From the NCBI GenBank assembly GCA_008828725.1, contig MEHQ01000078.1, forward strand, positions 273,200 to 337,199: a stretch of DNA of 64,000 nucleotides, read 5' to 3'. Shown here one piece after another: positions 1-11,517 of the stretch. A model generated the notes under the pieces. The model did not search any database. It was not told where the DNA came from and saw nothing but the letters and a program-made list of their open reading frames with translations. The position numbers were made by a program, and so were the translations under genes. Position 1 is the stretch's first letter, and each line of letters begins with the position of its first letter. The DNA is from Saccharina japonica (Eukaryota; Sar; Phaeophyceae; Laminariales; Laminariaceae).

Positions 1-1192
1 AAGGGATGCGTGGTCATTGGTCAAATTTCTAAGGCAAGCAACAAATGACTACGCCCCCCCNCCGCAGCAGCTTCCTGTTGACAGTAGAGGCAAAACAAAA
101 ACAAAAAAACAGACCACCGTAAGGGTTAGGATTAGGCTTATCTTTCCATTTGAACGAGAAAACGATGAAGGGAGGGGGAGGGAGGGAGGGAGGGAGGGAG
201 GGAGGGAGGGAGGCAAGGAGGGAGGGGAGGAAAGAGGGAGGAGGGGAGGAGAGGAGGGATACCAGTACCGAAAAGAAGTACCTGGTACCTTGGTATACAA
301 TAAGGCAATACCGAGAATAAAAACAAAACTAAAAACTACGTCAACACCAACAAGGCCAAGCCGGTGAATACCATCCTCCCTTGTCGCGTCTGCCCCATTT
401 CATCGGATGCCTCTTCTATGCCCTTCTCGAGGAGCACCCCTATCGCAATTTATGGTAAACGCAAGGACGCGATGGGCTTGATCATAACAACCATGCCCGC
501 GGCTACCACGATCACCACGAACACATCCCTAACAGCAACGAAAAACGATGCCCCATCCCCACCACCACGATCGTAACCACAACCACCACGACGATCACAA
601 GCCTTGCACACCTCGATCAGATAGATCATTCCCACTTCATGCTCTAGATATTTCAGGGAAGAAAATTCCTGATCTGTATGATCTACATGATTTGTATGAT
701 CTGTATGATCTGTATGATCTAGTTCATGTTGCCGGGTTGTATGACCCGTATAATCCGCATGATCTAGCACATGTTTCCTGGGTTGGGTCTGTACTATACA
801 GATCCTGCACAACCTCTCAAAACGGCCGGTGAGGCAACTAATACGGGGGACCATAGTAAAAATAAATAAATATTTTTATTAATAGTAAGGGCCCGTTTTA
901 ACGAAAAAAAAAAAAATCAATTTGGAAAAAAAACAAAACAAACCCGCTTCTCATTGGTCAGAACCCGCACCACCACCCAAGATTAGACCCCAAGATCCTA
1001 ATCTTTGATGCTGGTGCGTGTGTTAACCAATGAAAAGCGAATTTGAATTTTTATTTTTCCAAATTGAATTTATTTTATACTCGTTAATATGGGCCCTAAT
1101 ACGGGGGACCATAGTAAAAAAATTTTAATATTTTAATTAATAGTAACAATAGGGAAATATATAGGTTTTTGTGTGTGTGTGTACCGTAGGCC
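1..1192. other. Non-coding repeats left of the condensin exons
   Basis: No supported exon was seen. Position 61 is a single N, probably a contig join. A purine tract of GGGA units lies at about 168-262. A copy of the GATCTGTAT dispersed repeat family (listed separately) covers about 616-836. At about 895-1090 two A/T-rich stretches containing AAATTGAATTT-like sequence face each other in inverted orientation, and a short GGGGGACCATAGTAAAAA sequence occurs at about 845-862 and again near 1102-1120, which suggests a small foldback element. If the condensin D3 gene on the minus strand has further 3' exons they would lie here or beyond the window edge. Confidence 0.5.
616..836 (+). repeat. GATCTGTAT dispersed repeat family, copy 1
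   Basis: The copy runs from a start like ATTCCCACTTCATG, through an ATTTCAGGG motif and a (GATCTGTAT)n stretch, a CATGTTGCCGGGT motif, a CCTGGGTTGG motif and GATCTGTACTA, to GATCCTGCACA near the end. The same motifs in the same order recur at about 3466-3668, 10866-11190 and 22040-22190 on the plus strand and about 31480-31690 on the minus strand. No protein is encoded, so this looks like a non-autonomous mobile element of about 0.2-0.3 kb. No clear target-site duplication was identified by eye. Confidence 0.6.
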
Positions 1193-1963
1193 CTATTTAC
1201 TAGCATTTACTATGGTCCTTGCGCGTAATAGACGATCTACGTAGATCGTAATTTGTCTGAGTTCTGCAAGAATGACAGTGCCAAGCACCTTCGCCTTTTC
1301 CCTCCTCTCCTGCTCCTCCTTCTGGAAGCGGCGGAGGTCGTAGTCAATCTCTTCCACCAGACCCGCCTCGGACTGCAGCACCGCCTTCACGTCCTCCTTG
1401 TGATTCCTGCCACAAGGTGCATACAGTATGGGTTTCCCTTTTTGTTTAGGTTCCCCTCGGTTTTCTGATTTCGGGGAATGTTTGTGGGGGATCAATGTTG
1501 AAGCTACTGCAGTCCAATAGGCTACTGCAGTCCAATAGGCTACTGTAGCCCAATAGGCTACTGTAGTCCAATATCTTACTGTAGTCCAATAGGCTACTGT
1601 ACTCCAATAGGCTACTGTAGTCCAATAGCCTACTGTAGTGCAATCGCATACAGTAGCCCATTAGCCTACTGTTTATGGGTTGAGACGTGGCGATGAAGAG
1701 GTAATTGCACCCTAGAGTACACACTTCGTAGGCTACAAATAACACCCCCGGAATGATCGCCTCCGCTACCCACCTGAACAGTTCCCCGAAGTAAAACATG
1801 AGTTCCCTGAGAAGTGGCGAGTGTGCCTTTTCCAGTACGTGCTTGAGGGCAGTCAGCACCGGAACCACCGTCTCCATCAGGTGTTTCAAGGCCACCTTGG
1901 TGAGGAGCTTGCTCTTCGCCGCCGCCAGCTCGACATTCCCCGATTGCTGCGATCCCATGTCGT
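1193..1963 (-). CDS. Condensin-2 complex subunit D3-like, C-terminal exons (partial)
   Basis: Two exons on the minus strand, 1963-1774 and 1406 to about 1193, join with AG|GTGGGT donor and GGCAG acceptor signals in matching phase, rebuilding an Arg codon at the junction. The joined protein contains ETVVPVLTALKHVLEKAHSP, then LLRELMFYFGELFRNHKEDV, then EEIDYDLRRFQKEEQ. From memory of the family this matches the C-terminal helical region of NCAPD3, where the same spacing of a VIPVVISLKHLLEKN-like helix, ALRELM and a LASELEYDMKKYQ-like segment is found. D3 is a HEAT-repeat subunit of condensin II, which compacts mitotic chromosomes. An acceptor (TTTCAG) precedes 1963, so earlier exons should lie to the right. 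A possible one encodes VGLQNIAADPLSLTAEHSP near 2540-2690 but does not join in phase. The remaining roughly 1,000 or more residues were not found, so the gene is either spread over large introns or a fragment. Confidence 0.6.
1500..1675 (-). repeat. 18-20 bp minisatellite inside the condensin intron
   Basis: About nine units related to CTACTGTAGTCCAATAGG lie within the intron between the two D3-like exons. A related array in the opposite orientation lies at about 7880-8045, in both cases next to a sequence like CAACGTTGATCACTCAGAAA followed by GGGAAACCAAACAAA. The minisatellite therefore seems to be part of a dispersed element that was inserted twice. Confidence 0.7.
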
Positions 1964-2943
1964 CTGAAAGCCGCCGGCGGGGAGGACACATGAGCAACAA
2001 AAAAAAAGCAGAAAACGACAACAACAACAACAGATACCACGGCAACAAAGCCACAAAAGAAAAGCGCACGCGAGGCAAACTCCGTTATTTTGGACCGGCA
2101 AGGAATTAATCGTGGTCACGAGACGGGACGGGTTACACAGCAGTCAGAATAAGGTGGCTTTTGCGTTTTTTGCGTGGGGTATACGCCAACGTATATACAT
2201 ACGTCGTAGAACTTTCATGCCCCCACCAGGGATAAAACGACAATAAAAAGAAAACCCTCAGTTATTATAGTTGACTCTGCTTCGATTGATGATGTTACGA
2301 TTATCTCCCAGTAACGGGGACATCAGTGTTGAGACAAGGCGGAAAGTAAGGGTCCCTCCCTTCCCTCGCCTTTCTTCCTCCCCCCACCTCACCTCCGCTT
2401 CTTCTTCTCACCCCCCTGCCCCCTTCCTCTTCCTGCTCCTCCCGCCATTCTACCCCCCTCCCCCTCTCTCCCGCTCCCTACACTCCGGGGATGTTGATAT
2501 GGCGTACACTCTCTTCGTCTATATGTATGTGTTTCTCCCTTACTCTATCAGGGCACCAAGGACGCCGATGGCGGCGGCCTTGAAGTCGGCGCGCAAGACA
2601 CCTTTCCAAAACTTGGGCGAATGCTCTGCTGTCAAGCTTAAGGGGTCGGCGGCGATGTTCTGCAGCCCCACGCTTGCGAGAAGTGACGGAGGCGGGGGCG
2701 GGGGGAGGGGCCGAGGGATGATTTCTCGACCGAAGGTGTGTATGTACAGTGGGTACAGTATATAGTGGTCCCTGTATAGTGTGCCGGTAGAATATGCGCC
2801 AGCCAACAATACCGGCGCTATAACGGCAACCGGCACTATGCTCCGCACACGGCCACACTCGATTATCCCGTATGTGCCACGCGATTCCACAGGCACTATA
2901 GCGAGCAACCGGCACTATAGAGGGACCAACTCCTGTATATAGG

Positions 2944-3030
2944 TACCAACCACCCTGTATCGAAATATAAGGACCGTTTTCATATTTATTTTTAATAGAT
3001 ACGGTATTTATATTTTGGGACAGTGGTATA
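2944..3030. mobile_element. MITE-like foldback element (TACCA...TGTCC termini)
   Basis: The left end reads TACCAACCACCCTGTATCGAA followed by ATATAAGGACCGTTTT; the right end carries an imperfect inverted copy ending in TTTTGGGACAGTGGTA. The same termini are seen at 9675-9760, 10194-10277, 25009-25093, 27686-27757, 31736-31803, 54888-54975 and 54989-55080. The elements are 70-90 bp with an A/T-rich centre and no coding capacity, as expected for miniature inverted-repeat elements mobilised in trans by a transposase. Confidence 0.6.
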
Positions 3031-3465
3031 CGATGGGGGCCGGAAACCTTGGGGATGGGAGCGGACGGTCTCTGTTCCCAGTTTCACAGGGATATGTTCG
3101 GTAGGGTATATACCGGTACCCCGAGTTTTTTTTTGTTTGCGCACCGAACCATACTGAAATATCGGGTACCGGTATCGAGATCGTACCGAACCATACCGAA
3201 GCGTTCGGTCCGGAATTGAGGCCGTATAGAACCTTACCGAGGACGCTGGTAGGGCATTGAGCGAGAAAATACCCCCCGGCATACTTGGGGTACGTGATCT
3301 ACCTATCACACCCTTGCCCATTTTGTTTTCAATGTTTTTATCGACAAAATTGAAAGGCATTCGACACGATATTCGATTTGGATAGGCGACGAAAATTCTC
3401 ACGATACGATTTCGATATCCGATGTTTCCATATATCGAAACTTTCAAACATCGGACAGATTTATC

Positions 3466-3668
3466 GATTCCCGCTTCATGGTCTATATATAAGCAGTAGA
3501 CCTTTCGGGGCGGATGGGTTCCTTATCTGTATGATCTGTATGATCTGTATGATCTGTATGATCTAACTCATGTTGCCGGGTGGGTGCTGCATAATGATCA
3601 AGGTCGTGTTTCCTGGGTTGGATCTGTACTACACAGATCCTGCACAGCATCTCATAACGGCAGGTTAG
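3466..3668 (+). repeat. GATCTGTAT dispersed repeat family, copy 2
   Basis: Same motif order as the copy at 616-836: ATTCCCGCTTCATGGTCTA, four GATCTGTAT units, CATGTTGCCGGGTGGG, TTTCCTGGGTTGGATCTGTA, CAGATCCTGCACA, then ACGGCAGG. Confidence 0.6.
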
Positions 3669-4255
3669 CATATACATTATCTAGATGGTCTATCTGTAGA
3701 TGATCTGTATGATCTGTAGATGATTTGCTCGGCGTGTGGAAGTATTCGTGCAGTATATATCAGCACTAGAAATTCGGGGGGATGCAAAGGGGATGAAGGG
3801 AAAAAAACCGCGTCCCGATACGATAATATTGGATGTTCGATATTTAGGTCGTATATTTTAATTTCCTTCCGATGCGATGTCCAACATTACTCACAAGTCT
3901 CACTGCGTTCTTGTTCATGCATTTTGTAATATAGTTACAGGTTTCGTCAGCTGTACATGACTTCGACCGATTTAAGTGGTTGATAGTCAGCTTTGCAAGC
4001 TGCGTGATACACTGGGCGCGCTTCGTTGTCAACTCGAAGAGAGTAAACCTGCGGCCTTCACACCCGTATTCGCCTGTTCCGTCTCTTTTTCGTGCTGTGT
4101 GTTGTGTGTGTGTGTTTTTTTTCCATCTGCCTCGTTTCGCCTTTGTTGCGTTTCGCCAATGTGAATGTTGCGTTTCAACAGTTTGAAAGTCTCACCCATG
4201 TTACGTTTCACTAATGTTGCGTTTCGACCACGTCAATGTGTCGCTTCGGTTTCAG

Positions 4256-7200
4256 ACTCCTCTCCAGCTTCGAACTCCTCGGGAGGCGGTGGCGGCCGCT
4301 CTCGGGGTGTCTGCCATGGCCATCAGCCCTCTGCCCATGAGGAGCATGTCGGGGAGTGCGGTGAGTCTCTCCTGGGGTTTAGCTGATATTTTCGCAGGCG
4401 GTATGCTGTTGGGTGACTGGGGTGCTCAGTGGTGTCCGAGCTGACGTTGTGGGTGCATGTCTCAACCGCCGTCCGGCGCTTAAAAGCAACAGACATAACC
4501 ACCACTACCACAATATTGCAGCACTCAGATATTTCAACCACAATTAAGACAACGACCACGACCGAAACAACAACCACGACAACGACCACAACTACGACTA
4601 CGACCACGATAACGACCACGACTACGACCACCAACCACAACAACCACGACAACGACCACAACAACAACCCCGACAACGACCACAACCACAACAGCGGCCA
4701 CAACGAACATTAAACAGCATATTAGATATTAATAGCAACAACACAAACACGACAACAACGGCAACAGCCTCCACCACCACCACCTACGTACCGCAGCAAC
4801 AGTAACCACAACAACCACCCGTCACCACTACGAGCACAGACGCAAAATACCAGTACCCGTCTCACACACACGCGCCTCGCTATCATACTGCTGAATCAGG
4901 GGAGAGACGGGGTTTCCACTGCCGGAGAAGGCGGTAGCAGCGGCGGCGCAGACATCGAGCTACCTTCTCCCGACCACTCACACCCCGCAAAGAGAAGGAG
5001 GTGGTCTGTTTCAGTGGCTCCTCCCCCCGACGTAAATACGCCTCCTGACGTAAACATGCATGCCGATGGAAACCCTGCTGCAACAGACGAAGAATCGGAG
5101 GCAGAGGTGGGTAGGGGACGCGGGGGTCGGGGGGGGGGGGGCGTTTGTTCGTATGAAATTGTGGCGATGTTTGTGCGGGGGGGGGGGCGGGGGGGCGTAC
5201 TCATTATTTGTTGATTGCCTTAGTAATTTGACCATTGACCACGCAACCACGCAGCCCTTTCAAGACGGAGCACCGTTCCTTCTCGCAATAAAGACACCTT
5301 CAACATCTGGGCGCTCATTACGTTTTTTCCATATGTTACATAGACATGTTTTTCTTAGCTTATCTCCTTCCTCTTTGTGGGTGGGGCAGGGTGGGCGGGT
5401 GGGGGGGGGTGGGGGGTGTACTCATGTCGTGCACGGCCGTAGTCGTATGAGGGGGGGGGGTATAGATGGGTGTTATTGGGGGGGGCGTTGTCGTGTTGTG
5501 TTGGGTGTTGACAATCACTTCAACGAGGGGTCATGAGAAGGAGTTAGGTCAGTCCAACAAGCAAGAATGTTGCCGTTTTGCTTTTGATAGTTTGCGCCAC
5601 TCTGAGCATGAACATAAGCATCGTTGGTGTGTTAATATAAAAACAGTAGTGATAGGTACGTAGCCCCTTTTAAGGCACCCCGAGTTAAGGGAAAACGGTA
5701 TATAACGGAATAGGTAGCCCAATATCTTTGCCCACTATTGACTGTCAAGGACTGGTACCATCTCTGATAAGGGACGTTGGTATACAAGAGACCTCCATTC
5801 CCGAACGCACTACTATTAATAGTATAGGGTCCCTTAAAAGGGGCTACCTATCCCTTAAAAGGGGCTACCTACTGTAGTAGGGTCCCTTAAAAGGGGCTAC
5901 CTACTGTAGGAGGGTTCCTTAAAAGGGGCTACCTACTGTAGGAGGGTCCCTTAAAAGGGGCTACCTACTGTAGTAGGGTCCCTTAAAAGGGATACCTACT
6001 GTAGTAGGGCCCCAAAAAGGGATACCTACTGTGGTAGGGTACCTTAAAAGGGGCTACCTACTGCACTTAAAAAGGCCTATCTACTGTAGTAGAGTCCCTT
6101 AAAAGGGGCTACCTACTGTAGTAGGGTCCCTTAAACGGGGCTACCTACTGTGGTAGGGTCCCTTAAAAGGGCTACCTACTGTAGTAGGGTCTTAAAACGG
6201 GCTACCTACTGTACTTAAAAGGGGCTACCTACTGTAGTAGGGTCCCTTAAAAGGGGCTACCTACTATAGCAGGGTCCCTTAAAAGGGGCTACCTACTATA
6301 GGAGGGTCCCTTAAAAGGGGCTACCTACTATAGGAGGGTCCCTTAAAAGGGGCTACCTACTGTACTTAAAAGGGGCTACCTACTGTAGTAGGGTCCCTTA
6401 GAAGGGGCTACCTACTGTAGTACCTACTGTAATTATAATCAATGGTTGGATGTTTCTGATTGGCTGAAGGTTAGTTCTATTCGTCTTGTGCCCTCAACCT
6501 TTTTCTGGGATAAGTTGTAAAGTACCCTAATGTGTTTCATTTTTTTTTTTTTTTTTTTTAAAGCTTGAGGCTTCCTTCTCCGTACAGTAGCAGCTGTGCG
6601 AAGACTGCGCCCGCGCCAAAGCAAAAGACCAGGAAGTCCTCCCCGCCATGACCCCCAACACAGTTCGGTAAACTTTGCTCGCACCTGCCTGCCTCCATCC
6701 TCCCTAGAGTAAGTAAAACAGTCGTGAACAATTTTGTTTAGTGATACCTTGTACCAGGTATATATTGTTTTGCTCTTGTGATGTAAAACCCGTATGCTAG
6801 TACGCGCGATCGTAAGTACCACATGATATCACACAAACACAGCTTGCAAAAAATGATGAAATCGACGATATCCTCGATCTTCACAGCTGACATTTTGTTT
6901 TTTTTTTGGAATATATATATTTTTTACTTTGGGGTTCTCTCTCTCTGTGTGTGTGCCATTTTTTCTGCACAACAGTTCGACGGCAATGGAGACGCCTACT
7001 TTAGGGGCGTGGATGTTTCCCCTTCCGTCAGCGATGGAGGAAAGGAGGGTACCGGGGCAGGAAACGAAGAGAGAGAGCGGGACGGACAAAAGGAAAACGA
7101 TCCCGCCTCGGGTAACGCCTCTGGTGGTGGTGGAAACCCCGGGAAGGGTCGGGCGAACCGGAGCAAGGCTAACGGGGAGGCTGGTGGTGGAAGGGTGAAG

Positions 7201-8324
7201 GGGGACAGGGCTATTGTTGGTGTCACCAAGACCGCAAGTGGAGGAGGCAAAAGCAGGGGTAAGGGTAAGGTTTCCGCTGGCGCTGCTGAGGAGAGTGCCG
7301 GTAACGGTTCCGGGAATGGTGCTGGGAAAGGTTTGAGGAACGGTTCGAAGAACGGTGTGAAGCGTGAGGCGAGGAGCGGTGCGAAGAACGGTGCGGAGGA
7401 TGGGGCGGAGAACGGTGCCGGGAGTGGCGCTAAGAAGAGCGGTGCCAGGACCGGCTCGCAAAAGAAGGTGACGATGGGGAAGTGGACGTGGCATGAACCT
7501 GTTGGCACGTTTTTGGGATTGCTGTTGGCCCTTTGACTACTCTAATTCCAAGTTGTTTTTGTTCCTTAACGGGGGGGGGGTTCTCACGGGTTTATTAGAC
7601 TAAAGAGCATTACCGTACGCGATAGCAGTTAAGGGTCTCCTGTTTTGGCTAAAGGCTCGACGATGCTTGTTTTGCGAGCAAACGACTGAAAACTTTCCTT
7701 TCGTGATACCTGTTGATGGTACTCACTACTGTGTGTTTTATATACGGAGTATTCTTCTTCTTGATCTTTTTCTTCTTCTCATTATTGCGTTTGTCATAAT
7801 ATGCAGCAAGCGCTTCAACGTTGATCACTCAGAAATATTCCTCGGAAGGAGAAAACCAAGGGAAACCAAACAAAGAAACCTATTGGACTGCAATAGCCTA
7901 TTCGGCTACAGTAGCCTATTGGACTACAGTAGCCTATTGTACTACGGTAGCCTATTAGACTCCAATAGCCTATTGAACTGCAGTATCCTATTGGACTGCA
8001 GTAGCCTATTGGACTCCAAGGTTGAATAACCTATTGGACTACAGCAGCTTCAACGTTGATCACTCAGAAACATTATCAGAAAGAAGAAAAACAAGGGAAA
8101 CCGAAACAAAAAAAAAAAAAAAAATCTTATGGTAAGTTCATTTGTGGCCTGTTGATGATGACGACCTTCGTTTATTTGGCTTTCGACGAATCTGCCCCCC
8201 GGTCCCCGTGTGCGCGTTTTTGTGTTTCTTGCTGGTTTTCCTACAGAAGGAAGCGGACCTGCCCGAGGCAACCCACTCGAAGAAGACATCTGGGCGCCGC
8301 TCGACGCGCACAACGGTGAAATGA
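4256..8324 (+). CDS. Candidate multi-exon gene of unknown function
   Basis: Five exon-like blocks with plausible splice borders lie in order. 4256-4360 (TTTCAG acceptor, GTGAGT donor) and 4900-5106 (AATCAG, GTGGGT) are open, phase 0 at both ends; the second encodes an acidic, Ser/Pro-rich stretch with KRRRW, which could be a nuclear localisation signal. A small block ends at 6667 (GTAAAC donor). 6976-7536 (CAACAG acceptor) stays open for 187 codons in the frame beginning FDGNGDAYFRGVDVSPS and is rich in Gly, Lys, Asn and Ala. 8247-8324 (CTACAG acceptor) encodes a basic tail ending TVK before a TGA stop. Phases do not connect cleanly at the third block: its best-looking frame (LCEDCARAKAKDQEVLPAM) does not lead into the long frame at 6976. 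No family was recognised, and some blocks may be chance open frames in GC-rich DNA. Confidence 0.25.
4498..4845 (+). repeat. (ACAACG/ACCACA)-type microsatellite
   Basis: A run of imperfect AC-rich triplets and hexamers (ACAACGACCACA and variants). Its apparent reading frames (poly-Thr on plus, poly-Val on minus) are a product of the repeat, not a gene. Confidence 0.8.
5824..6430 (+). repeat. About 30-bp minisatellite with a palindromic core
   Basis: About twenty units with consensus near GGGTCCCTTAAAAGGGGCTA then CCTACTGTAGTA. Some units lack the GGGTCC part and start at ACTTAAAAGG. Each unit contains the near-palindrome CCCTTAAAAGGGG, so the transcript or single strand could form a string of hairpins. 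Units are directly adjacent with no unique spacers, so this is not a CRISPR array. Confidence 0.85.
7885..8045 (+). repeat. 18-bp minisatellite, inverted relative to the copy at 1500-1675
   Basis: About eight units like CTATTGGACTACAGTAGC, the reverse complement of the units inside the condensin intron. The flank CTTCAACGTTGATCACTCAG occurs on both sides of the array (near 7815 and 8049), followed each time by a GGGAAACC(A/G)AAACAAA stretch, suggesting a duplicated or nested insertion. Confidence 0.7.
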
Positions 8325-9674
8325 AAAACTCAAGGTTTCGAAACCGCCGTTCGTGAAACGGTTATTTTATCGTTGTGCCAAAGGGTATGTATTGCGCCGC
8401 ATTGGCGACGATGACGGAAGCGGCGATTACTGACCCGAGCAACCAGGTAGGCAGGCGCGGTCACACGCAGCAAGCAGAGTATACAACATGCTTGTGCTTG
8501 CGCATACTCGTACATGTTGTTTTGTCGATACATAGCGGCCAGGGGGTGCCTGAGTCTCGTAGTGTCTGGGCTTTGCTTCTTGTTTGACGTGTCTATATCT
8601 TGAAGTGACATAATCGATATCTTCAGATAGATGCCGTTACCTGATTTCTTCTTGACGGCGTCTTCTTTTTTTTTCATAAAAATCGTGGCTTTCTTTTTGT
8701 TTTTGTCTGTGTGTTGGCCCCCTGCCGGGCGTCGCCAAAAAGAGGCGTGATGTGCGTAGGGGAGGCGGGGGGGGGGGGGGTGCGGTACTTCGTATTCATG
8801 CATGACCGTAGTCGTATTGACCATAGACCCTCGCATCGTAATATGTGGGAGTTGGAACAAGCGAACGGCGCATTTTACTCAGAGGGAGGGAGTATATTGG
8901 CAGTTGCCAAAAAGGCCTGCAGCCTGTTTTTCGGAGGGAGCAGGGGGGCAGGGGCGTGGGGGGAGACATGCGAGAGTTCGAACAGGTGTACGGCGGCGTT
9001 TTTTTCGAGGGGGGGGGAGGGGTTGTAGTGTACAGCAGACGGCCTAACCCGTACTCTGCGCAAGGCCTTCGTCGGTGTTGAAGTTGATTCTACTCGTCGT
9101 ACGAAATGCCGTGTCGTAGTACAAGAGTTTGCTCGTCAAGACCTTTCGTTGCTCTACCTACTGCTACTGCTACTCCTTGTAGAGGTCATGCCTGTTTGGT
9201 ATCGATGTTGATTCTAGTTATACACACGGTAACAAAATGAGGCATCGTGATACGACAGGTTGCTCGCCAATAACTTTCGTTACGCTGCCTATTATTAGCC
9301 TATTAGTAGTGGTCATATGCTTGTATACGTCGTATATCATACGAGTACCTGTTTCTTGTCGGGTTCGTGTTCGTAGTGTATTTTTTTTACGGTACAGGTT
9401 TAGAGCAGCGAAACAGGTATCGCCTGGGCACGGCGTGGTTGATGTCTGGCTGGCTTCAAGGCACAGGGTCGGTTTCTTCGAAAAAGGCGTTTCGTAGGGC
9501 AAAAAAAAAACCCCGCCAGTTTTGCTCACTTTTTCTTGTACCTGGTATATACGTATGTAAACTTCCCCCTTTCTTTCGTTTGTCGTGTCCTATGGTCTGC
9601 ATTAATTAAGTTTTCAGTTAGCCAGCGAGCCGATCCCGACGGGGTATTAAAACCAAGCAAGTCCACTTTCTGCT

Positions 9675-9760
9675 ACTACTATGTCCGGAAATGTAAGGAC
9701 TGTTTGGGTGCCAATTAAACGCCAAATCAGTAAATGTGTTTCCGGACAGAGTGAGTGGTA
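9675..9760. mobile_element. MITE-like foldback element
   Basis: TATGTCCGGAAATGTAAGGA at the left is matched by an inverted TGTGTTTCCGGACAGAGTG at the right, ending in GAGTGGTA. It belongs to the family described at 2944-3030. Confidence 0.6.
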
Positions 9761-10193
9761 TTTTGTTTTTGTTTTTGGGTTTTCAGCTGGCGGTTAGTTA
9801 AACATGTTTTTTTTTCCCCTTTCTGAGTGGCATAAGAGCGGGCAGGCAAGTGAAATGGAGCCGCCTTGGGAGCCTCTTGTCAGGATGGTGCCTACTCGTA
9901 GCGATTGGGAGGGGTAGCATTGGGGTAGTACTGCTGACAAGGGGAGTGTCTTGAGTAGGGTACTTTGTCTATACTCTGGGTATCTACCCGAGTATGACCA
10001 CTCTGGGGGTACCCGGATACCTACCCGAGTATGACCATTCTGGGGGTACCCGCGGGTACCTACACCCCAGTATGACCACGGGTACCTGGGCATGTGACCA
10101 CTCAGGGGGTACCCGGGTCACTATCGGAGTATGGCCAAAACAACCAGGTGCTGTACCCGCGTAAATACCTGGCTACCCCAAGAGTATACCTTA

Positions 10194-10277
10194 TACCGAT
10201 CTGGCCGTAATTGTAAGAACCGTTTGGATGAAAGTTTGCTATGCAAATGGTTCTTATATTCCGGGTCAGATTGGTAC
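10194..10277. mobile_element. MITE-like foldback element
   Basis: TACCGATCTGGCCGTAATTG with GTAAGAACCGTTTGGAT at the left is mirrored by AAATGGTTCTTATATTCCGG and GTCAGATTGGTA at the right: terminal inverted repeats of about 30 bp around a very short centre. Confidence 0.65.
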
Positions 10278-10865
10278 ATGCACTCAACTGAAGACAGCCT
10301 TGTAAAGTGCCCCTAATTAGTACTGTTTGTAGTTGAAATAATGGCGTTGAACCGGTGTCTATTGTACTCTGCTAATAGGTGGTACTCGTACCACAGCTCG
10401 GTATGAAAGATGCTACGTATCATTGGATACCCGTCTTTTAGAGCTCGTAAAGGCGTCTTTAGGCGTTATTGTACTGATTTTAGTGTAGGGGCGGTCAATC
10501 AAGGGGCCAAACCGGGATCTCCTACGAGGACAGGTAGCATGCTTTTGCTCGGTGTGATGGCTGATTTTGGAGGGTTTCATGAGAGGAGGCGTCTCGTTGG
10601 ACGAGGCGCCTTCTCGTTCGGCGGGTTTCGACTTTTTTTCCGTATGGGATTACGCCCTCACTTGGAATGTTGTTGTACTTTAACTTGAATGAGATGTGGG
10701 ACGGGAGATATTTACTGATAATCAGACGGGTATATCATCATCTATAATATCATACAGGTGGACTGCCACAGTTTTATTTGTGCCACTACTGTGAGTGTTG
10801 AGTGCTGTGCTGTTGTTGCTGCACCCATGCTGGCGTTTGTTGTTGTGAGCATTTCTGCAGGTGAT

Positions 10866-11190
10866 CGATTCCCACTGAGTCTTCCTGATCTACAAAATAT
10901 AGAGACCGTAGTAGATAGATATTTCAGTGCAGATATATTCCTGATCTTGTACGAGTATCCTGATCTTGTATATATTATATGGTCTTAGACCAAGTCTATC
11001 TACTGTAGTAGCTCGCTATCCTCATGTTGCCGAGTGGGACCCCGCACAATCTGCATCTGCATGATTATCTATTACTATTAATAGGTACTATTAATAAGCA
11101 TATAATAAACACACTACGTACCTGGGTTGGATCTGTACTGTTAGTAGTCTAATCATTTAGATCCTGCACAACCTCCTCACAACGGCCCTA
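10866..11190 (+). repeat. GATCTGTAT dispersed repeat family, copy 3 (diverged)
   Basis: Shares GATTCCCACT, ATATTTCAGTGCAGATA, ATTCCTGATCTTG, CTCATGTTGCCGAGTGGGA, ACCTGGGTTGGATCTGTACT, GATCCTGCACAACCTC and ACGGCCC with the other copies, but the (GATCTGTAT) stretch is nearly lost and extra A/T-rich sequence is inserted. Confidence 0.55.
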
Positions 11191-11517
11191 ACCCTAACCT
11201 ACTTTTTTTTTTTTTTTTTTTTGTTATCCGGCGGATGGGTAATAATAAAGCTTGCGCCCTCCACACTTCCACGTCTCACTGCGTGTCGTGTGTCAATCCA
11301 CTCCATGTCCCCTCGGATGTATCAGCCCTTGCTGCTTACGACTCCGGAGACTTGAGCATGTTGACCCGACCTGACCCCCGAAGGGGCCGGGTGCGGTGGG
11401 GATAGCCACCCGAAGAGTAACCTACTGTACACATACAGCAGTAAGTAGTAGATAGATCGTGATCTGCGCCGTGGTGTGGCATATTTCTTGCTTACTATAA
11501 CCCTACCCCTAAGCCGG

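Larger units (their letters stand above)
1964..4255. other. Mostly non-coding region with repeats
   Basis: Apart from a weak candidate condensin exon at 2540-2690 (minus) no convincing exon is seen. The region holds a CT-rich stretch (2350-2480), a MITE-like element at 2944-3030, several GGTACC/CCGAACC-rich short palindromes at 3100-3250, a second GATCTGTAT family element at 3466-3668, and short direct repeats of GTTGCGTTTC(A/G) around 4145-4235. Confidence 0.45.

Noticed and set aside
5824-6430. CRISPR-like regular repeat array
   Set aside because: Units are adjacent without unique spacers, vary in length, and lie in eukaryotic nuclear DNA. It is a minisatellite.
7667-8029. 120-residue plus-strand frame
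   Set aside because: The second half is the translation of the 18-bp minisatellite; the first half is a hydrophobic stretch without similarity.
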